Made by a program: the position numbers and the translations under genes
Assembly (NCBI GenBank): GCA_036502405.1
Contig: DASXYP010000025.1
Coordinates: 56,425 to 120,424 of the forward strand
Origin: Chersky-806 sp036502405
GTDB lineage: Bacteria; Actinomycetota; Acidimicrobiia; IMCC26256; JAENVU01
DNA: 64,000 nucleotides
Direction of reading: 5' to 3'
The notes under the pieces: generated by a model
What the model was told of the DNA's origin: nothing
The model's database searches: none
What the model saw: only the letters and a program-made list of their open reading frames with translations
Part shown: positions 16,165 through 23,918 of the stretch, one piece after another
How positions within the stretch are numbered: the first letter of the stretch is position 1
How the letters are laid out: each line of letters starts with the position of its first letter

Positions 16165-16728
16165 ATGGCCGAGCCCGGGGGCAGCGGACCGGTCGGGCCG
16201 TACCCGCCCGGCACGGAGACCGACGAGCAGCGCGACGAGTACGACCGACTCCGCCGGCGTGTCCTGTGGAAGATGCCGTCCGGTCTCTACGTCGTGGGAA
16301 GCACGGATCGGGGCGACCGGCGCAACGGCATGACCGCCAACTGGGTGACCCAGGTCAGCTTCGACCCGAAGTGGATCGGCGTCGGGGTGGAGCGCAGCGC
16401 GCTGACCCACGAGCTGATCGAGGCGGGCGGGTGCTTCGCGCTCTCGCTGATCGACCAGGAGGATCGCAGCATCGTCCGGAAGTTCACCAAGCCCGTCGAC
16501 GTCGATCTCGAAGCGAGGACGCTCAACGGCTTCGCGTACGTCGAGAAGGTCACGGGCGCACCGATCCTCGGGCAGGCGGCGGCGTACATCGACTGCGAAG
16601 TGCGCGAGCGCCTGGTCGCGGGCAACCACACGTTCTTCGTCGGCGAGGTCGTCGACGCCGGGTTCTTCAAGGACGAGGAGACCGCGGTGCTCCGCATGGA
16701 GGACACCCGCATGAACTACGGCGGGTGA
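16165..16728 (+). CDS. Flavin reductase-like FMN-binding protein
   Basis: 187 residues with the split-barrel flavin reductase fold: MPSGLYVVGSTDRGDRRNGMTANWVTQVSFDPKWIGVGVE matches the family's N-terminal half, and the C-terminal half has the expected strand GNHTFFVGEVVDAG. It would reduce FMN/FAD with NAD(P)H or carry FMN for a partner oxygenase. No monooxygenase is adjacent, so the partner is unknown. Confidence 0.88.
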   Translation: MAEPGGSGPVGPYPPGTETDEQRDEYDRLRRRVLWKMPSGLYVVGSTDRGDRRNGMTANWVTQVSFDPKWIGVGVERSALTHELIEAGGCFALSLIDQEDRSIVRKFTKPVDVDLEARTLNGFAYVEKVTGAPILGQAAAYIDCEVRERLVAGNHTFFVGEVVDAGFFKDEETAVLRMEDTRMNYGG

Positions 16729-16806
16729 GCTGAGGCAGGCCGTCGCCGGACTCACCGTCTTCTCACTGGACGGAGAGCATCGTGGGGCGGAGTAGGAGGA
16801 GTGTTC

Positions 16807-18378
16807 GTGCGTCGAGGTGTGGCGTTGGTGTGCGCGGCCGCGCTCGTGGCCATCGGGGTAGGTGCGCCGGCCGCATCGGCATCGGCCGCGCCGAACGATC
16901 GCACGCGCCCGAACATCCTCTTCGTGCTGGCCGACGACATGGCGAAGTCGGACCTGTCCGTGATGCCGCACGTGCGCGCGCTGCTCGCAGACCAGGGAAC
17001 GAGCTTCTCGGAGGCGTTCGTCAGCGTGTCGCTGTGCTGCCCGTCGCGCACCACCATCCTGCGGGGCCAGTACTCGCACAACACGGGAGTCGAGACGAAC
17101 GGGGGGGAGAACGGCGGGTTCGAGACCGCGCATCGCAACGGGGTGGAGCGCTCGACGATCGGGACGTGGCTCCACGAGGCCGGCTACCGCACCGGGCTCT
17201 TCGGGAAGTACCTCAACGGATACCCGGACGGCGCGAGCGAAACCTTCGTCCCGCCGGGCTGGGACGAGTTCGACAGCCCGACCAAGGGCGGCAACCCGTA
17301 CCGGCAGTACGACTACAACCTCAACGAGAACGGGCGCATCGTCCACTTCGGCGACGCGCCGGCCGACTACGGCACCGACGTGTACAGCCACCTCGCGTCG
17401 GACTTCATGACCCGAGCGGGTCGTGACCACAAGCCGTTCTTCGCCTTCCTGCCGGTCTACGCGCCGCACAACCCCGCGACACCGCCGCCGGGCGAGGGCA
17501 ACATCTTCCCCGGTGCGCAGGCGCCGCGCGTGCCGAGCTACAACGAGGCGAGCATCAGCGACAAGCCGAGCTGGCTCCGCGACACGCCGTTGATGACCCC
17601 CGCCATCAAGGCCCGGGTGGACGCGCTCTACCGCCATCGCATCCAGTCGTTGCAGGCCGTCGACGCGCAGGTGGCGGACCTGACCGCGACGCTGCAGCGC
17701 AACGGCCAGCTCGACGACACCTACATCGTCTTCGCGTCCGACAACGGCTACCACCTGGGCGAGCACCGGCTGCCCGCGGGGAAGCAGACCGCCTACGACG
17801 AGGACGTCCACGTGCCCTTCATCGTGCGAGGCCCGGGCGTGCCCAAGGGCCGCACGCAGAACGAGCTGGTCGGCAACGTCGACTGGGCGCCGACCTTCGC
17901 CGACCTCGCCGGCGTGAAGCCGCCCGAATTCGTCGACGGCCGGTCTCTCGTGCCGCTCCTCCGTGATGGTCCGGCGCCCGAACACTGGCGCGACGCGTTC
18001 CTGCTCGAGCACTGGCGGGAGATCCTCAAGCCCGGCCAGGCCGAGGCCCGTCGCGGCTCACCGCTCGAACCGCCCGACCCCGACCAGGCGATCGACGAGA
18101 CCGCGCCCTCCCGCGGCCCCAAGGTGCCCGGGATGCACAGCGCGGCAGTGCACGACCCGGCCCCCGAATTCCACGCGGTCCGCACGCCTCGGTACCTCTA
18201 TGTCGAATACGTGACGGGGGCGAAGGAGCTGTACGACCTGCAGCGGGATCCGTACGAGCTCCACAACATCGCGACGACGGCGCGGCCGTCGCTGCTCGAC
18301 GCGCTCCACCGGCGCGTCGACGCGCTGAAGATCTGTCGGGCCGAGACCTGTCGCCAGGCCGAGGCCGTCCCCGCCTGA
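16807..18378 (+). CDS. Secreted sulfatase (arylsulfatase/GlcNAc-6-sulfatase type)
   Basis: 523 residues. An N-terminal signal peptide (basic RRG, hydrophobic Ala/Val core, cleavage after ASASA) is followed by RPNILFVLADD with the metal-binding Asp pair. The formylglycine site is C77-C78-P-S-R, with C77 as the converted residue, and GQYSHNTGV follows. The DNGYHLGEHRLPAGKQT region completes the active site. The pattern is closest to GNS-like sulfatases acting on sulfated polysaccharide. GTG 16807 is chosen because GGAGGA ends 6 nt upstream. No formylglycine-generating enzyme is present in the window. Confidence 0.9.
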   Translation: MRRGVALVCAAALVAIGVGAPAASASAAPNDRTRPNILFVLADDMAKSDLSVMPHVRALLADQGTSFSEAFVSVSLCCPSRTTILRGQYSHNTGVETNGGENGGFETAHRNGVERSTIGTWLHEAGYRTGLFGKYLNGYPDGASETFVPPGWDEFDSPTKGGNPYRQYDYNLNENGRIVHFGDAPADYGTDVYSHLASDFMTRAGRDHKPFFAFLPVYAPHNPATPPPGEGNIFPGAQAPRVPSYNEASISDKPSWLRDTPLMTPAIKARVDALYRHRIQSLQAVDAQVADLTATLQRNGQLDDTYIVFASDNGYHLGEHRLPAGKQTAYDEDVHVPFIVRGPGVPKGRTQNELVGNVDWAPTFADLAGVKPPEFVDGRSLVPLLRDGPAPEHWRDAFLLEHWREILKPGQAEARRGSPLEPPDPDQAIDETAPSRGPKVPGMHSAAVHDPAPEFHAVRTPRYLYVEYVTGAKELYDLQRDPYELHNIATTARPSLLDALHRRVDALKICRAETCRQAEAVPA

Positions 18379-18589
18379 CCTCCCTTCTCGATTTCGGCGC
18401 AGGTTGGACGCCCACCCGGTGCCCAGCTGACCCCAAAGCGTGCGACTGCGGCCGCGCGCGTACCCGGCGGGGAGAGCCACTGGGGGATGGGACCAGTGAC
18501 CCTCCCCACGGGTGGTGGGTGAGACGTGCCCGTCGCGTCGGACGCCCGGTGTCCGGCGTGCGGGTTCGATCAGGTCTGGTGCGGGCGGG
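18379..18589. other. Convergent intergenic spacer
   Basis: 211 bp without a convincing ORF. It contains a CACTGG/CCAGTG hairpin (18478-18498) and a longer GC stem at 18534-18560. These are the only structure seen and may terminate transcription from both sides. Confidence 0.5.
18534..18560. terminator. Possible bidirectional terminator hairpin
   Basis: CGCGTCGGAC (18534-18543) pairs with GTCCGGCGTG (18551-18560) with wobbles around a 7-nt loop, between two converging genes. No U-tract, so efficiency is uncertain. Confidence 0.4.
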
Positions 18590-20116
18590 TTAGCCGACCG
18601 TCACCGGGCTGTTGGTGTTGGACGCTCCTTGGTGGGCGGAGCCGAGGGACGTTGCGCCCTGGCTGGTGCCGGCGTGCTGGCCGAGGCTCTGGCTCTGCGG
18701 CGTGATGTTCCCGCCGCCGCCGGTGCAGTAGGCGGAGCATCCGGTGTTGCCACTCGAGCTCGAGGCGCTCTGGCCCTGAGCTGCGAGCTGCGCGGTGAGC
18801 GCGGCGTTGCTCGCCGACGAGCTGGCGGAGTTGGCCGCGGCCTGGTTGGCCGAGCCTCCGGCAGTGCCGACCGATCCCCAACCGACGATGGTGACGGGGA
18901 CGTTGACGTTCATCACCTTCTGGTTGGCTGCAGCAGCCGACGCGGCCTGCTGTGACGTGTTCGCCGACTGGTTCAGGCTCTGGTCCTGCGGCGTGAGGTT
19001 GCCACCGCCGCCGGTGCAGAACTTGGTGCAGCCGGAGTTGCCGCTCGAGCTGGACGCCTGCTGGCCCTGCTTGGCCGCCTGCAGCGTTGCCGCCTTGTTG
19101 TTGGCGGACGAGCTCGCGTCGTTCGACGCGAGCTGCGTCGCGGAGCCGCCCGCGGACCCCACCGATCCCCATCCCACGATCGTGATCGGGACGTTGACGT
19201 TCAGGAGCTGCTGGCCGGCGATCGCCGCCGACTCGGCACCCTGCTCGGTGTTCGCCTTCTGGCTCAGGTCCTGGGACTGCGGCGTGAGGTTCCCGCCGCC
19301 GCCGGTGCAGAACTTCGAGCAACCGGAGTTGCCGCTCGAGCTCGACGCCGACTGGCCCTGCTTCGCCGCCTGCACGGTCGCCGCCTTGTTGGCCGCCGAC
19401 GACTTCGCGCCGTTCTTGGCCAGCTGGTCGGCGGAGCCGTCCGAGCCGGACGCACCCTTGTGCGAGACGGTCACCGGAGCGTTGATGTTCTGGTTCGCCT
19501 GCTTGGCCGCCGCTGCAGAGGCGGACCACTGTGAGGTGCCCGCGTGCTGGTCGAGGCTCTGGCTCTGCGGCGTGAGGTTCCCGCCGCCGCCGGTGCAGAA
19601 GATCCAGCAGTCACTGTTGCCCGACGAGCTGTCGGCCCACTGGCCCTGGCTCGCGAACTGACCGGTGAACGCCGCGTTGCCGGCCCGCGAGCTCGCGTGG
19701 TTGAACCCGGCCTGGTCAGCCGAGCCCGAACCCCACGGGGACCACGAGTCGTTGCCCTTGTGCTTGCGGCCACCATCGACCGAAACGGGCGCGTTGACGT
19801 TCTGGTTGTGCTGGGACGCGGACGCGAGCGAGAGCGCCTGCTGGTCGGTCCAGGCCTTCTGGCCGAGGTGCTGGTCCTGCGGCGTGAGGTTCCCGCCGCC
19901 ACCGGCGACCCACTTGCCGCCCCAGTCGTTCCCGCTGCTGCTCTGCGCGGCCTGCTTCTGGCGCGCGCCCTGGAGCGTCGCCGCCGCGTTCGCGGCCTTC
20001 GACGATCCGGAGTTGCCTCCGTCCTGCACCGCGGCCGTGATGGGCCCGGCGCCGGCGAAGAGCGCAGCACCGGAGACGGTGACGGCGCACAACGCCTTCA
20101 TGAGTGTTCTGTTCAC
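18590..20116 (-). CDS. Secreted five-repeat Ser/Gln/Asn-rich surface protein
   Basis: 508 residues. A signal peptide (residues 1-29, ending GAGPITAA) is followed by five units of about 96-103 residues. Each unit has a GGGGNLTPQ block (about 72, 175, 271, 367, 464), a heptad-like Q-x-L-x-Q-x-A-x-T-x-Q run, an N-x-N-x-P-[VI]-[TS]-[VI] strand and an SSSGN linker. Units 2-5 carry a Cys pair (C-x3-C) just before GGGG; unit 1 has none. No enzyme motif. Composition and N-x-N-x-P-V-T strands recall chaplin/rodlin-like or curli-like amyloid surface proteins; this is inference. GTG 20116 has GGGAGG 8 nt upstream. Stop is TAA, rare here. Confidence 0.8.
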   Translation of the reverse strand: MNRTLMKALCAVTVSGAALFAGAGPITAAVQDGGNSGSSKAANAAATLQGARQKQAAQSSSGNDWGGKWVAGGGGNLTPQDQHLGQKAWTDQQALSLASASQHNQNVNAPVSVDGGRKHKGNDSWSPWGSGSADQAGFNHASSRAGNAAFTGQFASQGQWADSSSGNSDCWIFCTGGGGNLTPQSQSLDQHAGTSQWSASAAAAKQANQNINAPVTVSHKGASGSDGSADQLAKNGAKSSAANKAATVQAAKQGQSASSSSGNSGCSKFCTGGGGNLTPQSQDLSQKANTEQGAESAAIAGQQLLNVNVPITIVGWGSVGSAGGSATQLASNDASSSANNKAATLQAAKQGQQASSSSGNSGCTKFCTGGGGNLTPQDQSLNQSANTSQQAASAAAANQKVMNVNVPVTIVGWGSVGTAGGSANQAAANSASSSASNAALTAQLAAQGQSASSSSGNTGCSAYCTGGGGNITPQSQSLGQHAGTSQGATSLGSAHQGASNTNSPVTVG

Positions 20117-20591
20117 GTGAGAAGCCTCCCTGGGAGATTCCGGTAGGAGCTCCGGTGCGGAGGCGCGGAGCGCGCTCACGCACGGAGCGGGCGCTCGGAG
20201 TGCGCCGGGTTGCGCAGTGCGAGTCGTCTGCGAGCCGCTACATCCGGACGTCCCGGGCGAACGTCCAGTACACGGTCACTGAGCGACGTCTGCGGTGCGC
20301 CAACCGGTGGCTGCACTCGTGCACGCCGAACTGGAGCGGACTGGTCGTCCCGCTCTCCTCAGGGGTGGCGGCCAACATAAGCCGGTCAGCGCGGCGTGGC
20401 AACCACTTTGTTGCGCGCCGTGAGCGCAACGCCCGTCCCGCGCGAACCGCGCGGCCCGTCTCTGCAGCGCTCCCCGATCGGGTGAACTTTTCGTGTCGCG
20501 ACTTTTTGCTTGCATCGCGGGTTCCATCCGGAGACACTGCGCGCAGCGAAGAAGAGCGAAGTGGTACACCGCGCCTTCCAAGGAAGAAGCA
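20117..20591. other. 475-bp divergent regulatory gap
   Basis: No convincing ORF. It separates the five-repeat protein (minus strand) from the Pro-rich protein (plus strand) and must hold both promoters. The stretch 20396-20430 can form two mutually exclusive stems. Local composition is less GC-rich than the flanking genes (for example around 20485-20515). No known riboswitch consensus is recognised. Confidence 0.5.
20396..20430. promoter_or_regulatory. Mutually exclusive hairpins (attenuator-like)
   Basis: GTTGCGC (20410-20416) pairs perfectly with GCGCAAC (20424-20430). The same GTTGC can instead pair with GCAAC just upstream (about 20399-20403). The plus-strand gene begins 162 bp downstream, so this could be in its leader. 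Confidence 0.35.
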
Positions 20592-23444
20592 ATGTCGCGG
20601 GGAACCTGGGCACGCTCACAACGCGCTGGCGACTCCGGTTGCGAACCGCTGCGGCTCTCGCGCGCCTGGCGCCTCGTGCTGTTGTCGGGGTTCGGCGTTC
20701 TCGCGGTGCTCGCGATCCAGGCCGCGACGACGTCGTCCGCCCACGCCGATGTGGCAGTCGCTCCCAGCGCCGATGTCGCGCCGGTCGCGGACACGACCGC
20801 AGCCGCGACGCCGGCGCCGTCCGCGACGCCGGCGACGTCCGCGACTCCGGCGACGTCCGCGACTCCGGCGACGTCCGCGACTCCGGCGACGTCCGCGACT
20901 CCGGCGACGTCCGCGACTCCGGCGACGTCCGCGACTCCGGCGACGTCCGCGAGCGCGACGCCACCGAGCGCGGACGAAGCGGTGGCGTCGTCCACAGATG
21001 CGGTGGAGCCGTCCACAGGCCCGACGCCCGCGGCGACCGATCCGGCCACTGGCGCCGTTGCGGATGTCGCAGCTCCGGTGACCGACGTCGTGACCCCCGC
21101 GACGGGTCCGGCCGCGACCGACCCGGGCTCGACCGGACCGTCCGCGCCTGACCCGTCCGCGACCGAACCCGCGAGCACGCCGTCCTCCGACGGGGCGAGC
21201 GGCGCGGCGACCGCCGACCCTCAACCGGTGGTCGAGCCTCCGCCCGCGCCGACCGATCCCGCGCCGGTGGCTGCTCCGGTCGATGCGGCGCCGGCGCCGG
21301 TTGATCCCGCGCCGGTGGCTGCTCCGGTCGATGCGGCGCCCGCGCCGGTTGATCCCGCGCCGGTCGACGCGCCGCCCGCTGCGTCCGAGCCCGCGCCGGT
21401 CGTGGATCCCGCACCGGTGGTGGACCCCGCGCCGGTCGTGGATCCCGCGCCGGTCGTGGATCCGACCCCGGTCGACGTGACGCCCGCTGCGTCCGATCCC
21501 GCGCCGGTCGTGGATCCCGCGCCGGTGCCGGACCCCGTGGGCGCGGTCGTGGAGCCGGTGCTCGATCCCTCGCCTCCGGCGTCCGATCCCGCGCCGGTCG
21601 ACGTGACGCCCGCGCCGTCCGATCCCGCGCCGGTCGAGGTGACGCCCGAGCCGGTCGAGCCCGCGCCGGTGCTGGACCCGGTGGGTGCGGTGGTGGAGCC
21701 GGTGCTCGACCCGGTGGGCGAGCTCGTGCCGCCGGTCGTCGATCCTGCGCCGGAGCCGCCGGCGTCCGACCCCGCGCCGGTGGTCGATCCGGCTCCGGTG
21801 TTGGATCCGGTGGGCGAGGTGATCCAGCCGGTGCTGGATCCGGTCGGCGCGATGGTGGATCCTGCACCGCCGGTCTCGCCGGACCCCGCGCCGGTGAGTG
21901 ATCCCGCGCCGGTGCTCGACCCGGTGGGCGGCGTGGTGTCGCCGGTGCTCGACCCCGTGGGCGACGCGGTTCCGCCGGTGCTGGACCCGGTTGTGGACGC
22001 GGTTCCGCCGGTGGTGGGTCCGGTCGGCGACGCGGTCGGTGAGGTCGTCGCCCCCGTGGTGGACGCAGTTCCCCCGGTCGTCGATCCCGGACCGGCGTCG
22101 CCGCCTTCCGATCCCGCGCCGGTGCTCGACCCGTCCCCGGTCCTCGATCCGGTGGGCGAGGTCGTCGCGCCGGTGCTGGACCCGGTGGGTCAGACGGTCG
22201 GCGATGTGGTGACACCGGTCGTCGATCCTGCCCCCGCGCCACCGTCGGACCCGTCGCCCCCGGCCGACCCGACGCCGATCCTCGACCCGGTGCTGCCGCC
22301 GGTCAGCGACCTCCCGCTGGTCGATCCCGCACCGGGCGCCGACGTCGTGCCGCCCGCACCGACGGCCGCGCCGACGCCGCCCGTCATCCAGGTCGCACCC
22401 GAGCCGACGCATGCACCCGCCCCGATCGCAGTGCCGGCTCCCGCGCTTGCGCCAGCTCCTGCTCCCGCCGCCGCGGCCACACTTCCGGCACCGGTACCGG
22501 CGACAGCACCGGCACCGGCACCGGCTCCTGCCGCCACGAGCCCGGCGGGCCAGAGCCCGTCCGCACCGAAGCCGATCGTCGCGCCGGCGCCCGTGGTCGA
22601 CGCGCCGCCCCCGCTCATCGCAGCGCCCGCAACCGACGACGCCGTGTTGGGTCCGCCGATGCCGAGCCGCACCCGGGCCGCCGCCGTCCGAGCGGTCGTG
22701 GGTGCGCTGCTCGCGAGCGCGGCGGCCACCGAAGCGGTCGTCGGCGTCTTCTTCTCCTCGGCGCTCCTCGGCGGCTCACTGCCGATGATCCCGGGCACCG
22801 GCGGCGTCCCGATCGTGATCCTCGGCCCGTCGATCGGCCTGATGCTGCTGGCGGTCGTGAACTCCGAGCTCGGCCGGGACCTCAAGATCACGTCGCGCGT
22901 CATCAACGGGCGGACCGTCTACTTCGTGACCGGCCCCGGGCTCCACGGCATCGTCCTCGTCTTCGGATCGGAGCTCGGCTCGGTCCTCGTCGTCGGCGAC
23001 CCGCACCTCCTCCCGCCGGGCTTCCTCGCTCCGGGTCTCGTGCCGATCGGGTCCGCTCCGACCGAGCTGCCCGCGGGACTGCTCTCGACGTTGCGCACGT
23101 TGGCGCACCCGTCGGTGTCGGTCGTGCGGGCCGCGTCGACCGAGCGTCACGCGGCGACGGTCGAGCCCGCGATCCCGACCGGGCTGCCGGCTGGGGCGCC
23201 GACCGGCGGCGCGCCCGTCATCCCGTCGGTTCCCCTCGCGCCGAGCGCTCCCGTCCCGCCGGCTCCGGTGACCTCTTCGGGCGCCTCGTCCGGTGGCGCG
23301 ACGGACGGCGGCGGCCACGCGCCGGTCAGCGCAGTGCTGACCGAGCGCAACCCCCTCGAAGCTTTGATGTACGCCGGTCTCCTCCGGCTGCAGCAGTGGG
23401 TTCCGAGCGAACGCACGGTGCAGCTGCTGGCGTCTCCCGGTTGA
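20592..23444 (+). CDS. Large Pro/Ala-rich exported envelope protein
   Basis: 950 residues. Start ATG 20592 has AAGGAAG upstream. A basic N-terminus and hydrophobic stretch (residues 28-46) end in SSAHA, a likely signal peptide. Then come six exact ATSATP repeats (about 81-116) and a roughly 470-residue proline-rich region built from PVVDPAP, VLDPVG and DPAPVAAPVDAAPAPV units. Next is a hydrophobic region (about 695-757) followed by a globular-looking part (SRVINGRTVYFVTGPGLHG, VLVFGSELGSVLVVGDP). It ends WVPSERTVQLLASPG. No LPxTG signal. The proline region looks like a wall-spanning stalk. Function unknown. Confidence 0.8.
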   Translation: MSRGTWARSQRAGDSGCEPLRLSRAWRLVLLSGFGVLAVLAIQAATTSSAHADVAVAPSADVAPVADTTAAATPAPSATPATSATPATSATPATSATPATSATPATSATPATSATPATSASATPPSADEAVASSTDAVEPSTGPTPAATDPATGAVADVAAPVTDVVTPATGPAATDPGSTGPSAPDPSATEPASTPSSDGASGAATADPQPVVEPPPAPTDPAPVAAPVDAAPAPVDPAPVAAPVDAAPAPVDPAPVDAPPAASEPAPVVDPAPVVDPAPVVDPAPVVDPTPVDVTPAASDPAPVVDPAPVPDPVGAVVEPVLDPSPPASDPAPVDVTPAPSDPAPVEVTPEPVEPAPVLDPVGAVVEPVLDPVGELVPPVVDPAPEPPASDPAPVVDPAPVLDPVGEVIQPVLDPVGAMVDPAPPVSPDPAPVSDPAPVLDPVGGVVSPVLDPVGDAVPPVLDPVVDAVPPVVGPVGDAVGEVVAPVVDAVPPVVDPGPASPPSDPAPVLDPSPVLDPVGEVVAPVLDPVGQTVGDVVTPVVDPAPAPPSDPSPPADPTPILDPVLPPVSDLPLVDPAPGADVVPPAPTAAPTPPVIQVAPEPTHAPAPIAVPAPALAPAPAPAAAATLPAPVPATAPAPAPAPAATSPAGQSPSAPKPIVAPAPVVDAPPPLIAAPATDDAVLGPPMPSRTRAAAVRAVVGALLASAAATEAVVGVFFSSALLGGSLPMIPGTGGVPIVILGPSIGLMLLAVVNSELGRDLKITSRVINGRTVYFVTGPGLHGIVLVFGSELGSVLVVGDPHLLPPGFLAPGLVPIGSAPTELPAGLLSTLRTLAHPSVSVVRAASTERHAATVEPAIPTGLPAGAPTGGAPVIPSVPLAPSAPVPPAPVTSSGASSGGATDGGGHAPVSAVLTERNPLEALMYAGLLRLQQWVPSERTVQLLASPG
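20832..20939 (+). repeat. Six perfect 18-bp tandem repeats (coding)
   Basis: The unit GCGACGTCCGCGACTCCG occurs six times without a change, plus a partial seventh at 20940, and encodes ATSATP. Nucleotide identity suggests recent expansion and likely copy-number variation between strains. Confidence 0.9.
21255..21350 (+). repeat. 48-bp tandem duplication in Pro-rich region (coding)
   Basis: Two 48-bp units (21255-21302 and 21303-21350) differ at one base and encode DPAPVAAPVDAAPAPV twice. They open a long low-complexity region reaching about 22340. Confidence 0.85.
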
Positions 23445-23485
23445 CCGGGCCGCGGACTGTGCAAGGTCCGTCTTTCCTCATGGGT

Positions 23486-23518
23486 GAGTGGCCCCCGGAC
23501 TCGATCCGGGGGCCACTC
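23486..23518 (+). terminator. Rho-independent terminator after Pro-rich gene
   Basis: A perfect 14-bp stem, GAGTGGCCCCCGGA (23486-23499) with TCCGGGGGCCACTC (23505-23518), closes a 5-nt loop and is followed by TTTC. It is the clearest intrinsic terminator in the window. Confidence 0.85.
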
Positions 23519-23613
23519 TTTCGTCCGCGACCGGTTTCGGTGCGCGAACGCGTCGCCATGACGACGCGATCCCGCACGAAAGGAGCGGTCGACCATCGCG
23601 CGACACTGCGGCG

Positions 23614-23859
23614 GTGACGACGCGTCCCAGCTCCCGGTGGTCCCTGTGGTCGGAGGACTCGTTCCTCTCGATCGGCTCCAAGGGCTCGATGCTGTCGATC
23701 GGCTCCGTCGGCTCGTTCCTGTCGGTCGGCTCGGTCGGCTCGGCGTGCTCGATCCTCTCCGCGGGGTCGTTCGCGTCGATCGGATCGGCGCTCAGCTCGT
23801 GCTCGCGGTGGTCGCTCCTCTCGCACCGCGCCCGTCTCGGGGTGATGAGCGGCGCCTGA
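23614..23859 (+). CDS. Small Gly-Ser repeat protein
   Basis: 81 residues from a GTG at 23614. After TTRPSSRWSLWSEDS comes a run of nine-residue units of the type LSIGSVGSF (SFLSIGSKGSM, LSIGSVGSF, LSVGSVGSA, then drifting copies), ending in ALSSCSRWSLLSHRARLG. Small residues alternate with Ile/Leu/Val/Phe at fixed spacing, which would suit a narrow beta-solenoid or a membrane-lining strand. A GACACT hexamer 6 nt before the GTG fits a leaderless start, and the GTG overlaps the TGA of a short upstream ORF (GTGA). I recall similar S-x-G-S repeat proteins in actinobacteria but know no function. Confidence 0.6.
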   Translation: MTTRPSSRWSLWSEDSFLSIGSKGSMLSIGSVGSFLSVGSVGSACSILSAGSFASIGSALSSCSRWSLLSHRARLGVMSGA

Positions 23860-23906
23860 CCGGACCCGGGCCGGGCCCGAGGCTGCGTCCGAGGGCCTCG
23901 CGGCCC

Positions 23907-23912
23907 TACGCT
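23907..23912 (+). promoter_or_regulatory. Leaderless -10 (TACGCT) for UbiA gene
   Basis: TACGCT ends 6 nt before ATG 23919, with no ribosome site between. Confidence 0.5.
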
Positions 23913-23918
23913 CCGTCC

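Noticed and set aside
20117..20591. Known riboswitch (ydaO or FMN type) in the gap
   Set aside because: I could not fit the conserved core of any class; only generic hairpins are visible.
20832..20939. Direct repeats resembling a CRISPR array
   Set aside because: Units are contiguous 18-mers with no spacers and lie inside a coding frame.
20386..22242. A long open frame on the minus strand opposite the Pro-rich gene
   Set aside because: It is Arg/Pro low complexity, a shadow of the GC-rich repeat; no start signal or domain, and the plus-strand protein has a signal peptide and ribosome site.
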